64,000 nt of DNA from Nepenthes gracilis (Eukaryota > Streptophyta > Magnoliopsida > Caryophyllales > Nepenthaceae), in the NCBI GenBank assembly GCA_033239525.1, contig BSYO01000013.1:7278501-7342500 (forward strand), read 5' to 3'. The notes beneath the pieces were generated by a model that had not been told where the DNA came from, made no database searches, and saw only the letters and a program-made list of their open reading frames with translations. Made by a program: the position numbers and the translations under genes. Below, piece after piece: positions 10,835 to 21,876 of the stretch (position 1 is the first letter of the stretch; each line of letters begins with the position of its first letter).

Positions 10835-12706
10835 ATGGCGGTAAAGAGAGAGAGCTCTTCTTCTTCTTCTCACGCTCCCAGAGCCCCGCGCCATGGTGTT
10901 CACAACACCAAGTCCATTCTGACTGCTAGGAACGTTGTTGCTCTTATGGCTGATTATGGTCTTCCCCGCGATTGGGAATGCCGCGCTCCAGGGGCGCTGG
11001 ATAGAGCCTTCGCCCCTCCCACGGGCTTCATCACGGTTTACGAGCATCATCTGAGGGGGGGCTTTGCTATCCGTCAAGCTGCTTACTGTACGCGGTGGTT
11101 GACGCGTTAGGTATCCCGATGGCGAGGCTGCATCCCAACGCCGTGCGCTATTTGGTGTCCCTGTGCATTTTTTCCATCATTCACCAATGCACTTTCGATG
11201 CGAAGGCGGCGAGGATAATCTTTCGGTTCACGGAGTCAGAGGATTGGGTGTCGATGTCGCCCAAGGCAGAGTTCCACCTTCGCGGCACCAATCCCGACTC
11301 AGTGAAGGGCTGGAAGGAGCGCTTCTTTTTCTTGCAGGAGCCCCCTGACTCCGAGCTCCCTGGGCGTGGGGCCTATCTCGAAGTATTTCAGGAGAAGCCG
11401 CCCCGAGGACCTTGCTGCATCGGAGAAGCCGCATTGCTGCTATTAAGGTCAAGAGGAGAACTTCTCGATCCGGGGCTACTACCTCACCTCCGCCACGCTC
11501 GAGGCCCTGTAGGTGGGGATCTCCCACAGTGGGGCGATGGCTGGATCGGAGTAAGCGTGTCTGGAGATACAGCCCGCGCTCCGTCACTCGGGGAGACCGA
11601 GGAGGGAAGGCTGCTTCGTTCTTTGGCGTCGTCGTCGGCGGCGATGAGGATGCGGCCGCCCTTAAACGGCTAAGGGAAGCCGAAGGGACCTCTTTGAGGA
11701 GGTCCAGGAGACGAGTCACCGGTCCTTCCATTGTGGGAAGTCCGGCTCCGAAGAGACTGCGGAGCGCGGGTCGCCAGAAGGAAACCGTCGAACCCTCACC
11801 GACTTCGATCGCGGGACTAGCCGCTCGCGAAGTCTGCGAGGTGGAGTCTCCTCCTGCTGGGGATCCACCCGTCAGCTCCGCGGCAGAGGCGACGGATGAC
11901 GTCGTCGTTCTCGAGGGCCCAGAGGAGCCATTTACTACTGTGCTTGAGCCAGCACCGGAGGCTAGGGAACCTGTGGAGTCGCCGGCGATTCTTGCGGAGC
12001 CCATTTCGGAGTACAGGCCTCCCGAAGACCTGGCCGCATCTTCAGAGGTTGGCACTGCTCCCGCTGCGATCCTATCTGAGTTGACGAAGGGGAAGCCGGG
12101 CGTCCTCGTGCAAGAGCCCCGAAGTTCCTATGACAAACCGGCCTTCCCATCGGCCCCTCCTCCCGGCGAAGGAGTTGAGCCCCGTGGAGAGGCTCTTCGG
12201 GTGATCTCACGCTTTCTCGAGTGCGGCTCCTGCTCGCATGCTGCTTTGTTTCCACCGAACTTTCTTTTTGGTTGCATGCTTTGGCGGCGCTTTTGACATC
12301 GCTTCTTATGCGGGCTCCGGATGAGGTCAACCCTTTTGACGCTGTCCTCCCTCCTTGATAGGCCATCGTCAATGGAAGGGCCCAGTTCGCATCCCTTAGA
12401 GAGGAGAATGGGCGCCTGCAGCAGAGAGTGGCGCAGCTGGAGGCTTTACTTGTCGCTTCGGAGGCCCGCGTTACCAGGATGGTCGGAGATATGGTTGGCC
12501 GACATTCTCCGTCAGAAGTGCGGCTAGTGATGGATGCTCGTTATTGGGACGGCATCCGCTTGTGTCGCAGGATTGTCTCCCTGGCGGCTCCTCACATCCT
12601 AGTGGGCGTTCTCCATCCAGGGAACGCCGGGGTAGAAGAGGCGTCCCGCCTGAAGACTTTCCCTGAGGAAGCGGGTCCATCGAGTCTTCCTGATAGTCTT
12701 TGCTGA
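10835..12706 (+). pseudogene. Antisense ORF with putative gypsy-type transposon domain (Transposase_28-like), frameshifted
   Basis: The plus-strand reading starts MAVKRESSSSSS, then shows PPTGFITVYEHHLRGGF and, after a frameshift near 11085, a stretch ending KGWKERFFFL. This matches the plant 'putative gypsy type transposon' domain (Pfam Transposase_28, PF04195) as I know it. A second frameshift lies between about 11400 and 11600. The middle part (to 12296) is charged, Pro/Glu-rich and has basic KRLR patches, possibly for nuclear entry. A third break near 12300 leads to a coiled coil (LREENGRLQQRVAQLEALL) and a C-terminal patch like that of the ORF at 9690-10382. At least three frameshifts make it a pseudogene. 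It is antisense to pol. Despite the family name, nothing here shows transposase activity; the role is unknown. Confidence 0.65.
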
Positions 12707-13707
12707 TGTTGGTTTTTGAGATTGGCCTTTGTCCTTGTACCATGTTTGTTTTTTCCGAATGAATGAGAAGTATCTTTTTATACTTCGCGTCCGTACCTTT
12801 TCTATCGTAGGGTGTTGCTTGCTCTTTGCTCTTGTTTTCGTCCGTTGGATCATGCTTCATGTTTGAACGTTGGGCTCTTCGGAGCCACTGTTGCTAAGGC
12901 CCTATCCAGACGCCTTCTTGCGTGGTGCTCCTCCTTCGTATGAGGATGTCATCACAGCTCACACGTTTGGGGGGCTCGATCCGGTGAAGCGGATGTCGTC
13001 GCCAAGCCCCTGGAGTCGCAACGAGGGTCATTGCCGTGGTCGGGTCGTGCCGCAACCGACTCCGGGTCTAGGACTCGGTCGCGTACGATTGCGGGAGGTG
13101 TGTCGCTCCTGCTCAAAGCGTTATGATCACCAAGTTGAGGTCCTAACCCACAACCATTGTAGACTGAGGGTGCTCTCTTCTGTTCAAGAAGGTCGCCGCA
13201 CGCCTGCGATTCTTTGCCCCCTAAGGTTTTATTGGCCGTAGATTGGGGACTCGGGGAGCCCCCAGGCCTGATGCTTTGACCGCATGGGTCGTTGGCATGA
13301 AGCCTGTTGAATGGATCGCCTGGATCCTTCGTTCCAGCCTACGGCTGGATGCCTCCGGGCTGTCTAGCACGAGGCTTAGTCTCTGGGTGGCCGCTGGGGC
13401 CTTTCGGTGCGGAGCCATGGTCAGTAAAGCCGTCCCCAGGCCACCTGGCGTGAGGACGGAGTTCTGGGACAGTCTACTTCGGACCGCCTGGTACTGGGCC
13501 AAGGACTGGTTTTACGGACGGACGCTTGTCCTCCCGACTTAGGGGCAGTCTAGGTCGTTTGATTTAAGAATGCGATGCATGTCATTAACTCACACAAATG
13601 AATATGCAGGACGATAGAGAGAGTGATTATACTAATCGAAGATAAAGCTCATGTTCAAGCACTCATTATGATGCATGCGTGTACGACTTACCTGAGTCGG
13701 AGTTGCA
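12707..13707. other. Tat element interior, non-coding spacer
   Basis: This GC-rich kilobase lies between the end of the plus-strand ORF and the 3' end of minus-strand pol, so the two converge here. A GAATGAATGAG plus AAGTATC and T-rich run near 12757-12782 may be the polyadenylation region of the plus-strand transcript. Open frames at 12870-13241 and 13243-13542 have no recognisable motif and look like chance frames in GC-rich DNA. Confidence 0.5.
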
Positions 13708-16700
13708 TTACTGATAGTATTTCCTTAAGTTGGCGGCGTTCCAGGTCCGCAGGACCAGTTCACCGTTCTGGGTGCGTAGCTTGTACGCTCCGCTCCGGAG
13801 GATTGCGGAGAAGAGGAACGGCCCCTCCCACCCGGGGGAGAGTTTGTTCCTGTTTGCGATCTTTCCCGCCGCCTCTACGCTCCGGAGGACCAGATCTCCA
13901 ACTTCCAGCGGGCGTGCCTTTACTCGCTTGTTGTAGTACCGTGCGACTCGCTGTTGGTAGGCTGCGGTTCGGAGTCGTGCGGTGTCTCAAACTTCCGAGA
14001 GCAAGTCCAGACTTTCCCGAAGCCTTTGTTCATTGGTGGCTGGGTCGAAGCATTCGATCCGTAGGCTTGGCATTCCCATTTCCACGGGCACCACAGCCTC
14101 AGCCCCAAAGCAAAGGTTAAAGGGCGTCTCCCTTGTTGGTTCTCTCGCAGTTGTCCGATACGACCATAGCACTGACAGTAGCTCCTCAGTCCAGGAGCCC
14201 CCTGCGTCTTTCAATCTAGTTTTTAACCCGTGCAGCAATGTGCGGTTGGTGACTTCGACCTGCCCGTTTGCTTGAGGGTACGCCACGGACGTGTGTACCA
14301 GCTTGATGCGAAGGTCGCGGCAGTACTTTGTAAAGCGTTTGCCGGTGAATTGGGTTCCGTTATCGGTCACCACGACCTCAGGAATCCCGAAGCGGCAAAT
14401 GATGCCCTGACGGAGGAACTCCGTCGCATTTTGCTCTGTGATCTTTGTGAGAGGGACGGCTTCCACCCATTTCGTAAAGTAGTCAATGCCAACGATCAAG
14501 AATTTCCTCTGTCCGGCAGCCATTGGTAGGGGTCCAAGTACGTCGATCCCCCATTATGCGAACGGCCATGGGGATTGGAGATAGTGCAGTTCGGTGTGCG
14601 GCAGGTGCGTCATGTTTCCATGGACCTGGCAACTTTCGCACTTCCGGATGAATTCCATAGTGTCTCGTTTCATGGTGGGCCAGTGGAACCCTTGCCGCAT
14701 GACGTTGAACGCTAGGTTCTTTCCGCCGATGTGTGATCCGCACAGCCCCAGGTGCACTTCTGCCAACGCATAGTCGGGTTCCTCCGGAATGAGGCACTTC
14801 AGGAGAGGGGTGGAGTATCCTCGCCTGTATAGTCTCCCATTCAGGACCGTGTACCATCCTGCTGTCTTCTTGATTCGCTTGGCTTCGTTGATGTCTTCCA
14901 GTAGGGTTCCTTCAGTTTGGAACTTTATGTATGGTGTCATCCAGTTGTCCCCTGTGTTGACCTGTAGGACTTCTTTATCTCCAACGTCGATGCTGGGTGC
15001 GTTCAGAACTTCCCTGGGCTCCCTCGCGTACTGTTCTACAGTTCTGGTGGCCGCGTCCCGGGCCAATCGATCAGCGCGTTCGTTATCCGATCTCGGGATA
15101 TGCTCGATCTCAAACCGACCGAACTCAGGGATCAGGGCCCTTACTTTCGCCAGGTACCTCACAAGTTGTGGGTTCGAGGCTTCGAAGTTCCCATTCACCT
15201 GATTGACCACGAGTTCGGAGTCACTACGCACGACCAACGACCGCGCGGAACACTCCCTCGTCAGTCGTAGGCCCGCGAGAAGGGCCTCATACTCCGCAAC
15301 GTTGTTCGTGGCCGGAAAAGCCAAAGTAACGGAGTATACAATCTCCATGCCCTCGGGCATCCTTAGCACGATACCAGCTCCGCTGCCTGTTTGGGTAGAC
15401 GATCCGTCTACGTTCAGGAGTCCACGCAGGTGAGTCGTCGCCCTCTGTACCTCCTGGATTGCTATCCTCTTCCCGTGCTAGCGTCACCGCTTCGACGATA
15501 AAGTCCGCCAGAGCCTGTCCTTTCACGGCTGGCCGGGGCCGAAATTATAGGTCGAATTTCCCTAGCTCGACGGCCCATTTAACCAGCCGGCCGGACGTCT
15601 CGTGGTTCTCGCAAGATCGATTTCAACTACCGGTCCACAAGACGACGGGTCCTAAGAGATCGGAAATAGGTCGTAGCCCGCGCCCAGATGTACAAGCGCG
15701 AGCGCCATCTTTTTAGCGTGCGGATAGCGGGCCTCTACGTCAGTCAACACCCGGCTTAAGTAATACACCGGCTGCTGCCTCCCCTCGTGCTCCGCAACTA
15801 GTACGGAGCTGAGGGCTGCCGCCGATGTGGCTAGGTAGAGGTAGAGGTCTTCCCCTTCGCGCGGCGAGCTTAAGAGCGGTGCGCTGGAGAGGTAGGTCTT
15901 CAGTTCCCTGAAGGCTTCGTCACATTTTTCATTCCACTTGAACCCGTGTGATTTGGTGCCCCTTAGCGCCTTGAAGAAGGGCAAATATTTCTCGGCTGAC
16001 TTGGCTAGGAACCGTGAGAGAGCGGCTATCCGCCCTGCCGCCTCCCCGAACTTCTTTTTTGTCATGGAGGGTTCAAGTCGAGTATGGCATTGATTTTTTC
16101 TGAATTGGCTTCTATGCCGCGTTGGGACACAATGAAGCCTAAGAACTTCCCAGAAGTCACCCCGAACGCGCATTTGACAGGATTGAGCTTCATTCCATGC
16201 CGTCGGAGGATCTGAAAGGTCTCATCTAAGTCGTTGACGTGGTGGCTCGCGACTCTGCTTTTCACAAGCATGTCGTCGACGTACACCTCTACGTTCCGTC
16301 TGATTTGAGCTTCGAACATTTTGTTCACAAGGCGTTGGTACGTCGCGCCAGCATTCTTGAGACCAAAGGGCATCATTCTATAGTAATATGTCCATTGATC
16401 TGTCATGAACAAGGTGTGCTCCTCATCTTCTAGGTCCATTCGGATCTGGTTGTACCCAGAGTATGCGTCGATAAAGCTCAGCAGTTCGTGCCCGGATGTG
16501 GAATTCACAAGCTGGTCAATCCGGGGAAGCGGAAAGCTGTCTTTGGGGCAGGTCTTGTTCACATCCATGAAGTCGACACACATTCGCCACTTGCCACTGC
16601 TCTTTTTCACCAGCATGACATTGGATAGCCACTCCGGGTACTGGACTTCTCTGATGAATCCAGCGTCCAGGAGCCTCTTCACTTCTTCCCTGATGGCGAC

Positions 16701-17650
16701 CAACTTCTCGACGGAGTGGTTCCTCCACTTCTGCCGGATGGGCTTTCGGCTCGCGTCAAGGCCCAGCTTGTGGACGATGACCTCGGCCGATATCCCGGGT
16801 ATGTCAGCGGGGACCCAGGCGAACACGTCGAAGTTAGCCCTAAGGAAGGTAATCAACCTGTCGCGCTCCGCAGGTTGAAGGGATCTCCCCACGTTGACGC
16901 ATCGTTCCGGATCGGAAGGGTTAAGCGGGATCGCCTCAGTTTCCTTCCCGGACTGGGCCTGTTGCAGCGAGGTCTCATTGCGGAGATCAAGGTCGTCGCT
17001 TGGGTTGCATGGTGCCATGGGGTTGATTTGGGACAGGTAGCAGGTCCGTCCCATTTCTTGGTCTCCAAGAACTTCCCCCACGCCCCAGGGGGTGGGAAAT
17101 TTCACCTTTAGGTGCGGGATGGACGTTACGGCTTCGAAGGCAGTCAGGAAAGGTCTGCCTAATATAGCATTGTAGACGGATGGAAGGTCGACGATGAGGA
17201 ACGCCAGCTCCCGCGTCATGGAGCGTGTGTGTGTCCCCATCGTGACTTCCAGCCGCACTATCCCTTGCACGGAAATCGGCTCGTTGTCCAAGCCATACAA
17301 TGGTCCGCTTGCAGCCTTCATTTGGCTCCGTTTTAGTCCAAGTTTAAGGAACGCAGTGAGATATAGCAAATTTTGTGAACTTCTATTATCAATGAAGACC
17401 CGTTTCAGTTGGTAGTCATCACCACCAGCTGAAACGAGGGCTGATACAACAAGGGAGTCAGTGTGGGGAGAGGTTACATGAGCCATGTCGTCGCTACTAA
17501 AGCTAATGACATCATTCCTAACCCCTATCTTCGCCCGCTTGTTGCTGGAAGTTGTCTTCGGCTGTCCACGCCTGGCGTTCGCGGCGTCAGTGGAGGAGAT
17601 CATGTGGACCAAGCCGGCCGCCGTGCGGGCTCTCGGAGGCTCACTGGCTG
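13708..17650 (-). pseudogene. Tat-lineage gypsy pol polyprotein, degenerate
   Basis: Read leftward, 17612-16062 holds an aspartic protease whose active site reads FIDNRSSQN instead of a DNG/DTG-type triad, then reverse transcriptase with CPKDSFPLPRIDQLV, MPFGLKNAGATYQ and catalytic YVDDML. After a frameshift near 16070, 16173-15652 carries the first RNase H region and connection. Further frameshifts lie near 15600 and 15370. From about 15420 an archaeal-type RNase H follows (acidic residues in VDGSS, AEYEAL, VRSDSEL and NERADRLA), then the integrase zinc finger (H...H...CESC). Integrase keeps its catalytic D, D, E (IDYFTKW, VVTDNGTQF, GQVEVTNR) but is broken by TAA at 14554-14556 and TGA at 13987-13989. 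The C-terminal part has LSPGWEGPFLF and stops at 13708-13710. The part upstream of protease (gag) ends abruptly near 17650. Confidence 0.87.
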
Positions 17651-20600
17651 CGCTACTCTGATTGATTATCTACCTCCAATCAAAATCAGAAGTCTCAAAA
17701 TCAAAATATCTTACAATCTTCCCATTTCGACAACATACCAACAGCGAATCTCAAGAACGACATCCCGATCGGCAATAAAAGAGCTGACTCCATCAACTGA
17801 TCCATCATTGTCTGAATTGCTACCAATCTTCTCGTCATCCGAGGCTGACCTGAAATACAAATCTCGATGCTTCTTCTTTTGCTCGACTTCATCTTTAGGC
17901 ACGGATATACCTTGCCACATAGGCCACAACCTCACGCTTTATATTTTGTCTGCAAACCTTGACACATAATCAACTTGCCATCAAATTCTCTCTCCACTCT
18001 GCAAGGTGGAAAATCTTCGACGTTCCCATCGAACTTAGACAAATCCAAACTCAATATAGCTGCTAACAATTTCATTTGTCTCCGAATTTCCATCCAATCA
18101 GCGATACTCAAACGAGAGAATTCTTGCGAACATGCATCCTCTCAAACGTGCAAAGGGAAAAAACACCGTGCGGAATGTGTCCGCATTGCACCTTTCAATC
18201 ACTTTCAACTTTAATGTAGCTCATCCAAAAGGGCTTCATTCTGATCTTCTCAAAAGATTCTTTCACAGATAAAAATTTCGTTTAGAATCCAATCCTAACA
18301 GCAAAGAGGAAATTCTTCTGGACAAGTCTTCCCATTGGTATCTTCGACATAGCACTTCACACAAAAATCCTCCAAACGGTGTCGCATTCTGGACTTTCAG
18401 ACGGCTCGTCCGAAAAGAGAATCACCACTGATCATCATAAGAACTTCTCCCATAAAAAGAAGTTCAGTTCGAAATCTAATCCTGACAACAAGAGAAACAT
18501 CCATCTGGCCCAAATCCTTATGATGACATTCTTGCCACGACACCTTCATGCAAAACCCTCTAGATTGCGCCGCATCCCCAAACTTTTCTTGGATTAAGCG
18601 CCCGACCATACAAAGTCCAAACATATCTAAATCTTTCTTAGGAGCATCACTGAATGCTGCCAAACTTTCTGATCCATCAGAATCGACAAAACTGACACCG
18701 ATGACAATCTATTCCTTAATTACCGAAAACTCTTCTCACCAGCATCACTTTATTTGAATACTGATCACTTCTATTCCAAGGGTGCCACAACACTGAAATC
18801 TTTGAGAAACTTTTTACAAATCTCCCATCACAATCAACTAAATCCAAGAAACTCCACACTCCCGCGACCTTAAACGGTCTTTTCAAATTCGTCACTATTT
18901 CTACCTTCTTCGAATCTCCAAATGTCACATTCTTGAAATCTCCAGCAGACTTTCCAATCGGATTCTCATATTCCTCAATATTATTCAAACAAATGAAAAA
19001 AAATCATTGATACAGCCATCAAAACTAATCCAAATACGATCAGAAGTCCAATCGACCAAATTCATAAAAGACATTAAAATATTTGACAGCCCAAAAGCAC
19101 CATCAAATATTCACAACGGTCACACAGTGACCTGAAGGCTGTCCTATACACAGTCTCTGACTAAATCCTCAATTAAAGATACCTCAAACATAATTTGATC
19201 TTAGAGAAAACCCAAATTTCTTCAAATAGATCCAACAAATCTTCGATCCATGAAAATTGATACATATCCAATTTCCAAATAATCCAAACATAGATGTATC
19301 AATCCAATTTCATTCGCCAGAGAACATTAAAGCATTCCACGCCAAGACACTTGGCCGAACAAAACCTTTCTCAAAACAAATTCTACAATTGCTTTCTCAA
19401 TTTCTTGACTCGAGATAAGGCTACCCCATATGGAGCCTTGAAATAGCCGACAAATCCAAGCACAACACCCGGACAAACTTGATCTTGATCCAAGAGCAAA
19501 ATGATTGAATCTTCCGAAAAATATTTTCAAACTTGCAGATGATCAACATATCTTCAAGGGTCACGAAATAGCCCCCAAATGTGACCATATGCCAGATAAA
19601 CGCAGCTCCCATCTCTCAACAGATGATTCGCTTGCAGCGCCAAAAATAACCTTTGAGCCTTCTCACTAATTCTTCCTTGGAACTCTGAGGATCCATAACC
19701 CAAAATGCAAAATGTGACTGACTTGCCAAAATAGTCTTCTACGACTGAGGATCCAGCTCTATCTTCATGGGCCATAACTGCAAATGCTTCGCCTAAAGCC
19801 ATCCATCTTCTATCAGGACATCTGGAAACCGGATGCCAAAAATTTGAATGATCCTTGACAAATAGCCTATTTGGCCACAATTTAAAGCAGACTTCATTTT
19901 TGACGAAGCAACCTCGTCTCGCGAACTTCGTTTCGCGAACTTCTTCTCGCTAAACCTGCAGGCTGATCTTGCAAACTCAAGCTTCAGGAAGAAGACTTTA
20001 CTTCACCTGAATTTCTTTTAGCTTGTCATCTAAATGTTGAACAAATCCACCCTTCGAGTTTTGACTCCAATGCTCTGATTTCTTCTGGAAACGCTTCTCC
20101 TGAAGCTACTCCGACTTGATCAACAAAGTATGATCCAGCTCTTCATCACAAGTGCGTCTGAATGACACCAATAACTTCTAGATTGAATCTTGAAGTCCTC
20201 ATCTACTATCATGCTTCAACAAATCTTTCAAATTCTTCAACATCTTCCTGAGCATTGGTTTAAGAGATCAAACCACGAACTCTTTGTCCTTCGATTCTTC
20301 AGCGATGAAAGATTTGCATGGACGACTATCCACCCGATCACAGCAACGAGTGAGAATGGACAATCTTCGATCTTCCTCTTGCTCCAATTGTAACTTCAGA
20401 CTTCTACACGATCAGCATCAACGCTGCCAACGAAATCAGACTTGCACTTCACTGTCATGTCTTCTAGCAAGGAGAATTGAGTTGATTTGACTCGAACTTC
20501 TTCATCTTTATCTGCGGCATCCAATCTTGAAGAATCTTCATTCATCTCCACTTTCACCACTAACATTTCTGCCAATCAAAAATCTCCTTCTACTCCGTGA

Positions 20601-20943
20601 GATTTCGGACCAACTCCAATTTCAGACCACTATTCATCCAAAATTGCAAAATCCAACAAAATCTCTACATATTTGTAGAAACCAAACAAAATTCCAATTC
20701 AACTTCTATATCAAACCATACATTGCGTCACTTGTGCGACTCATCATCATCAGATGATCATCATTCCAATTCAAACCCAAACTCCTACGATTCGACCTTC
20801 TGATTCAAACCCAAATCTTCACAACTCAAATTTTCTATTATCAACCAAAGGTGATACTTATTATATCCAAATATTTAGCCAATTATTTATCCAAAATAAC
20901 CAAAAGTACCTCTCCTTACGACTTTTCTCTCTGATACCACTTC
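17651..20943 (-). mobile_element. Truncated internal region of the inserted second LTR element
   Basis: The base composition changes abruptly near 17650 from the GC-rich Tat pol to AT-richer sequence that runs up to the LTR at 20944. Orientation is set by the primer-binding site at 20929-20939, so this would be the leader and 5' coding part on the minus strand. Several minus-strand frames are open for 60-110 codons (19880-19554, 18988-18716, 18663-18397, 17935-17711). They are in different frames and match no gag, protease or RT motif I recognise. I see no left LTR for this element, so its 3' part is missing. It may be a decayed gag-like or extra ORF, or non-coding filler. Confidence 0.5.
20929..20939 (-). 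other. Primer-binding site of the inserted element
   Basis: On the minus strand this reads TGGTATCAGAG, an exact match to the first 11 bases of the initiator tRNA-Met site. It lies four bases after the LTR end (CGTGACA). This identifies 20944-23608 as a 5' LTR rather than a solo LTR. Confidence 0.8.
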
Positions 20944-21625
20944 TGTCACGAACCCGAACCAAGCAGGTCAATTTAAATAATTAATTATAATTTCTAAAAT
21001 CTAAAATCCCAATTAATTTTAAAACCAATAATACCAAGTCCCAAAATTCGGGTGTGACAAACCAAATATACACTCAACAAATTTAAAATCCTCACAGGAC
21101 CTCATCGAACAATAGTCCGATCAAAATAAATACGACCTGCTCTACAATCATCGTAAGGGAGATAATAATCCAACCCAAAAATCATAATCAAGCATAACAA
21201 AATATTCAACTATTTTCAACATATAACAATAAGCCCATATCCGGCCAATTCCATAATCCAAATACATCAATTAACAATATGAACCATAACAAAACTGAAC
21301 TCACCAAATCGGACGAATATCTGACCGATTATGTCTGTACTCCTGTACTGCATCCAAATCTTCTACTCTGAAGGGACAAAACAGAAAAATGAGCCTAATG
21401 CCCAGCAAGCATCATATTTAGTCAAAAGAAGTCCAATAAATCAGGTGAGAAGTCAATGGGTGAAAATCCAATCAAATTTCAAGAGAAATCCAAATCACCG
21501 ATAAAACAAATCCAACCGAAATCTAAAATCCAAATTTCAAAATCCAATGGTAGTCTCGTACTCGAATCAAATGTCCAAGTCCAAACAAATGTTCAAATTT
21601 CCAAAATAGTCCTCGTCGGGACGTA

Positions 21626-21650
21626 TATATATATATAAATATATATATAA
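21626..21650. repeat. AT-dinucleotide microsatellite
   Basis: Two short TA runs separated by AAATA inside the large LTR. Confidence 0.7.
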
Positions 21651-21699
21651 CAAAAACAAAGGTGATCCGAACCAATTCCAAAACCGATGTCGATCGGAG

Positions 21700-21876
21700 T
21701 CCAAATCCGAGTCCGATTCCAAATCCAAATCCAAATCCAATGCCCGATCAGCATGTGATCTGAGGCAGAATCCGATAGCCGGATGCCGAGTCCAAGTCCA
21801 ATTCCGAGTCCAAGTCCAAGTCCAAATCCAATGCCCGATCGGCTTGATCCGAGGCGAATCCGATGGCTGGATGATC
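21700..21876. repeat. Tandem duplication of about 88 bp built from TCCAAA/TCCAAG hexamers
   Basis: Two consecutive copies (about 21700-21787 and 21788-21876) share the pattern of TCCAAR/TCCGAG hexamers, then AATCCAATGCCCGATC, then GATC..GAGGC and GAATCCGAT. Each copy is itself a short hexamer array. It lies within the U3/R/U5 sequence of the inserted LTR. Confidence 0.65.

Noticed and set aside
11228..12372. Long minus-strand ORFs opposite the antisense ORF
   Set aside because: They are mirror frames of the plus-strand ORF, whose wording (gypsy-type domain, coiled coil) is the recognisable one.
12870..13542. Two plus-strand ORFs between the antisense ORF and pol
   Set aside because: Cysteine and arginine appear scattered, there is no family motif, and opposing frames are equally open; treated as chance in GC-rich DNA.
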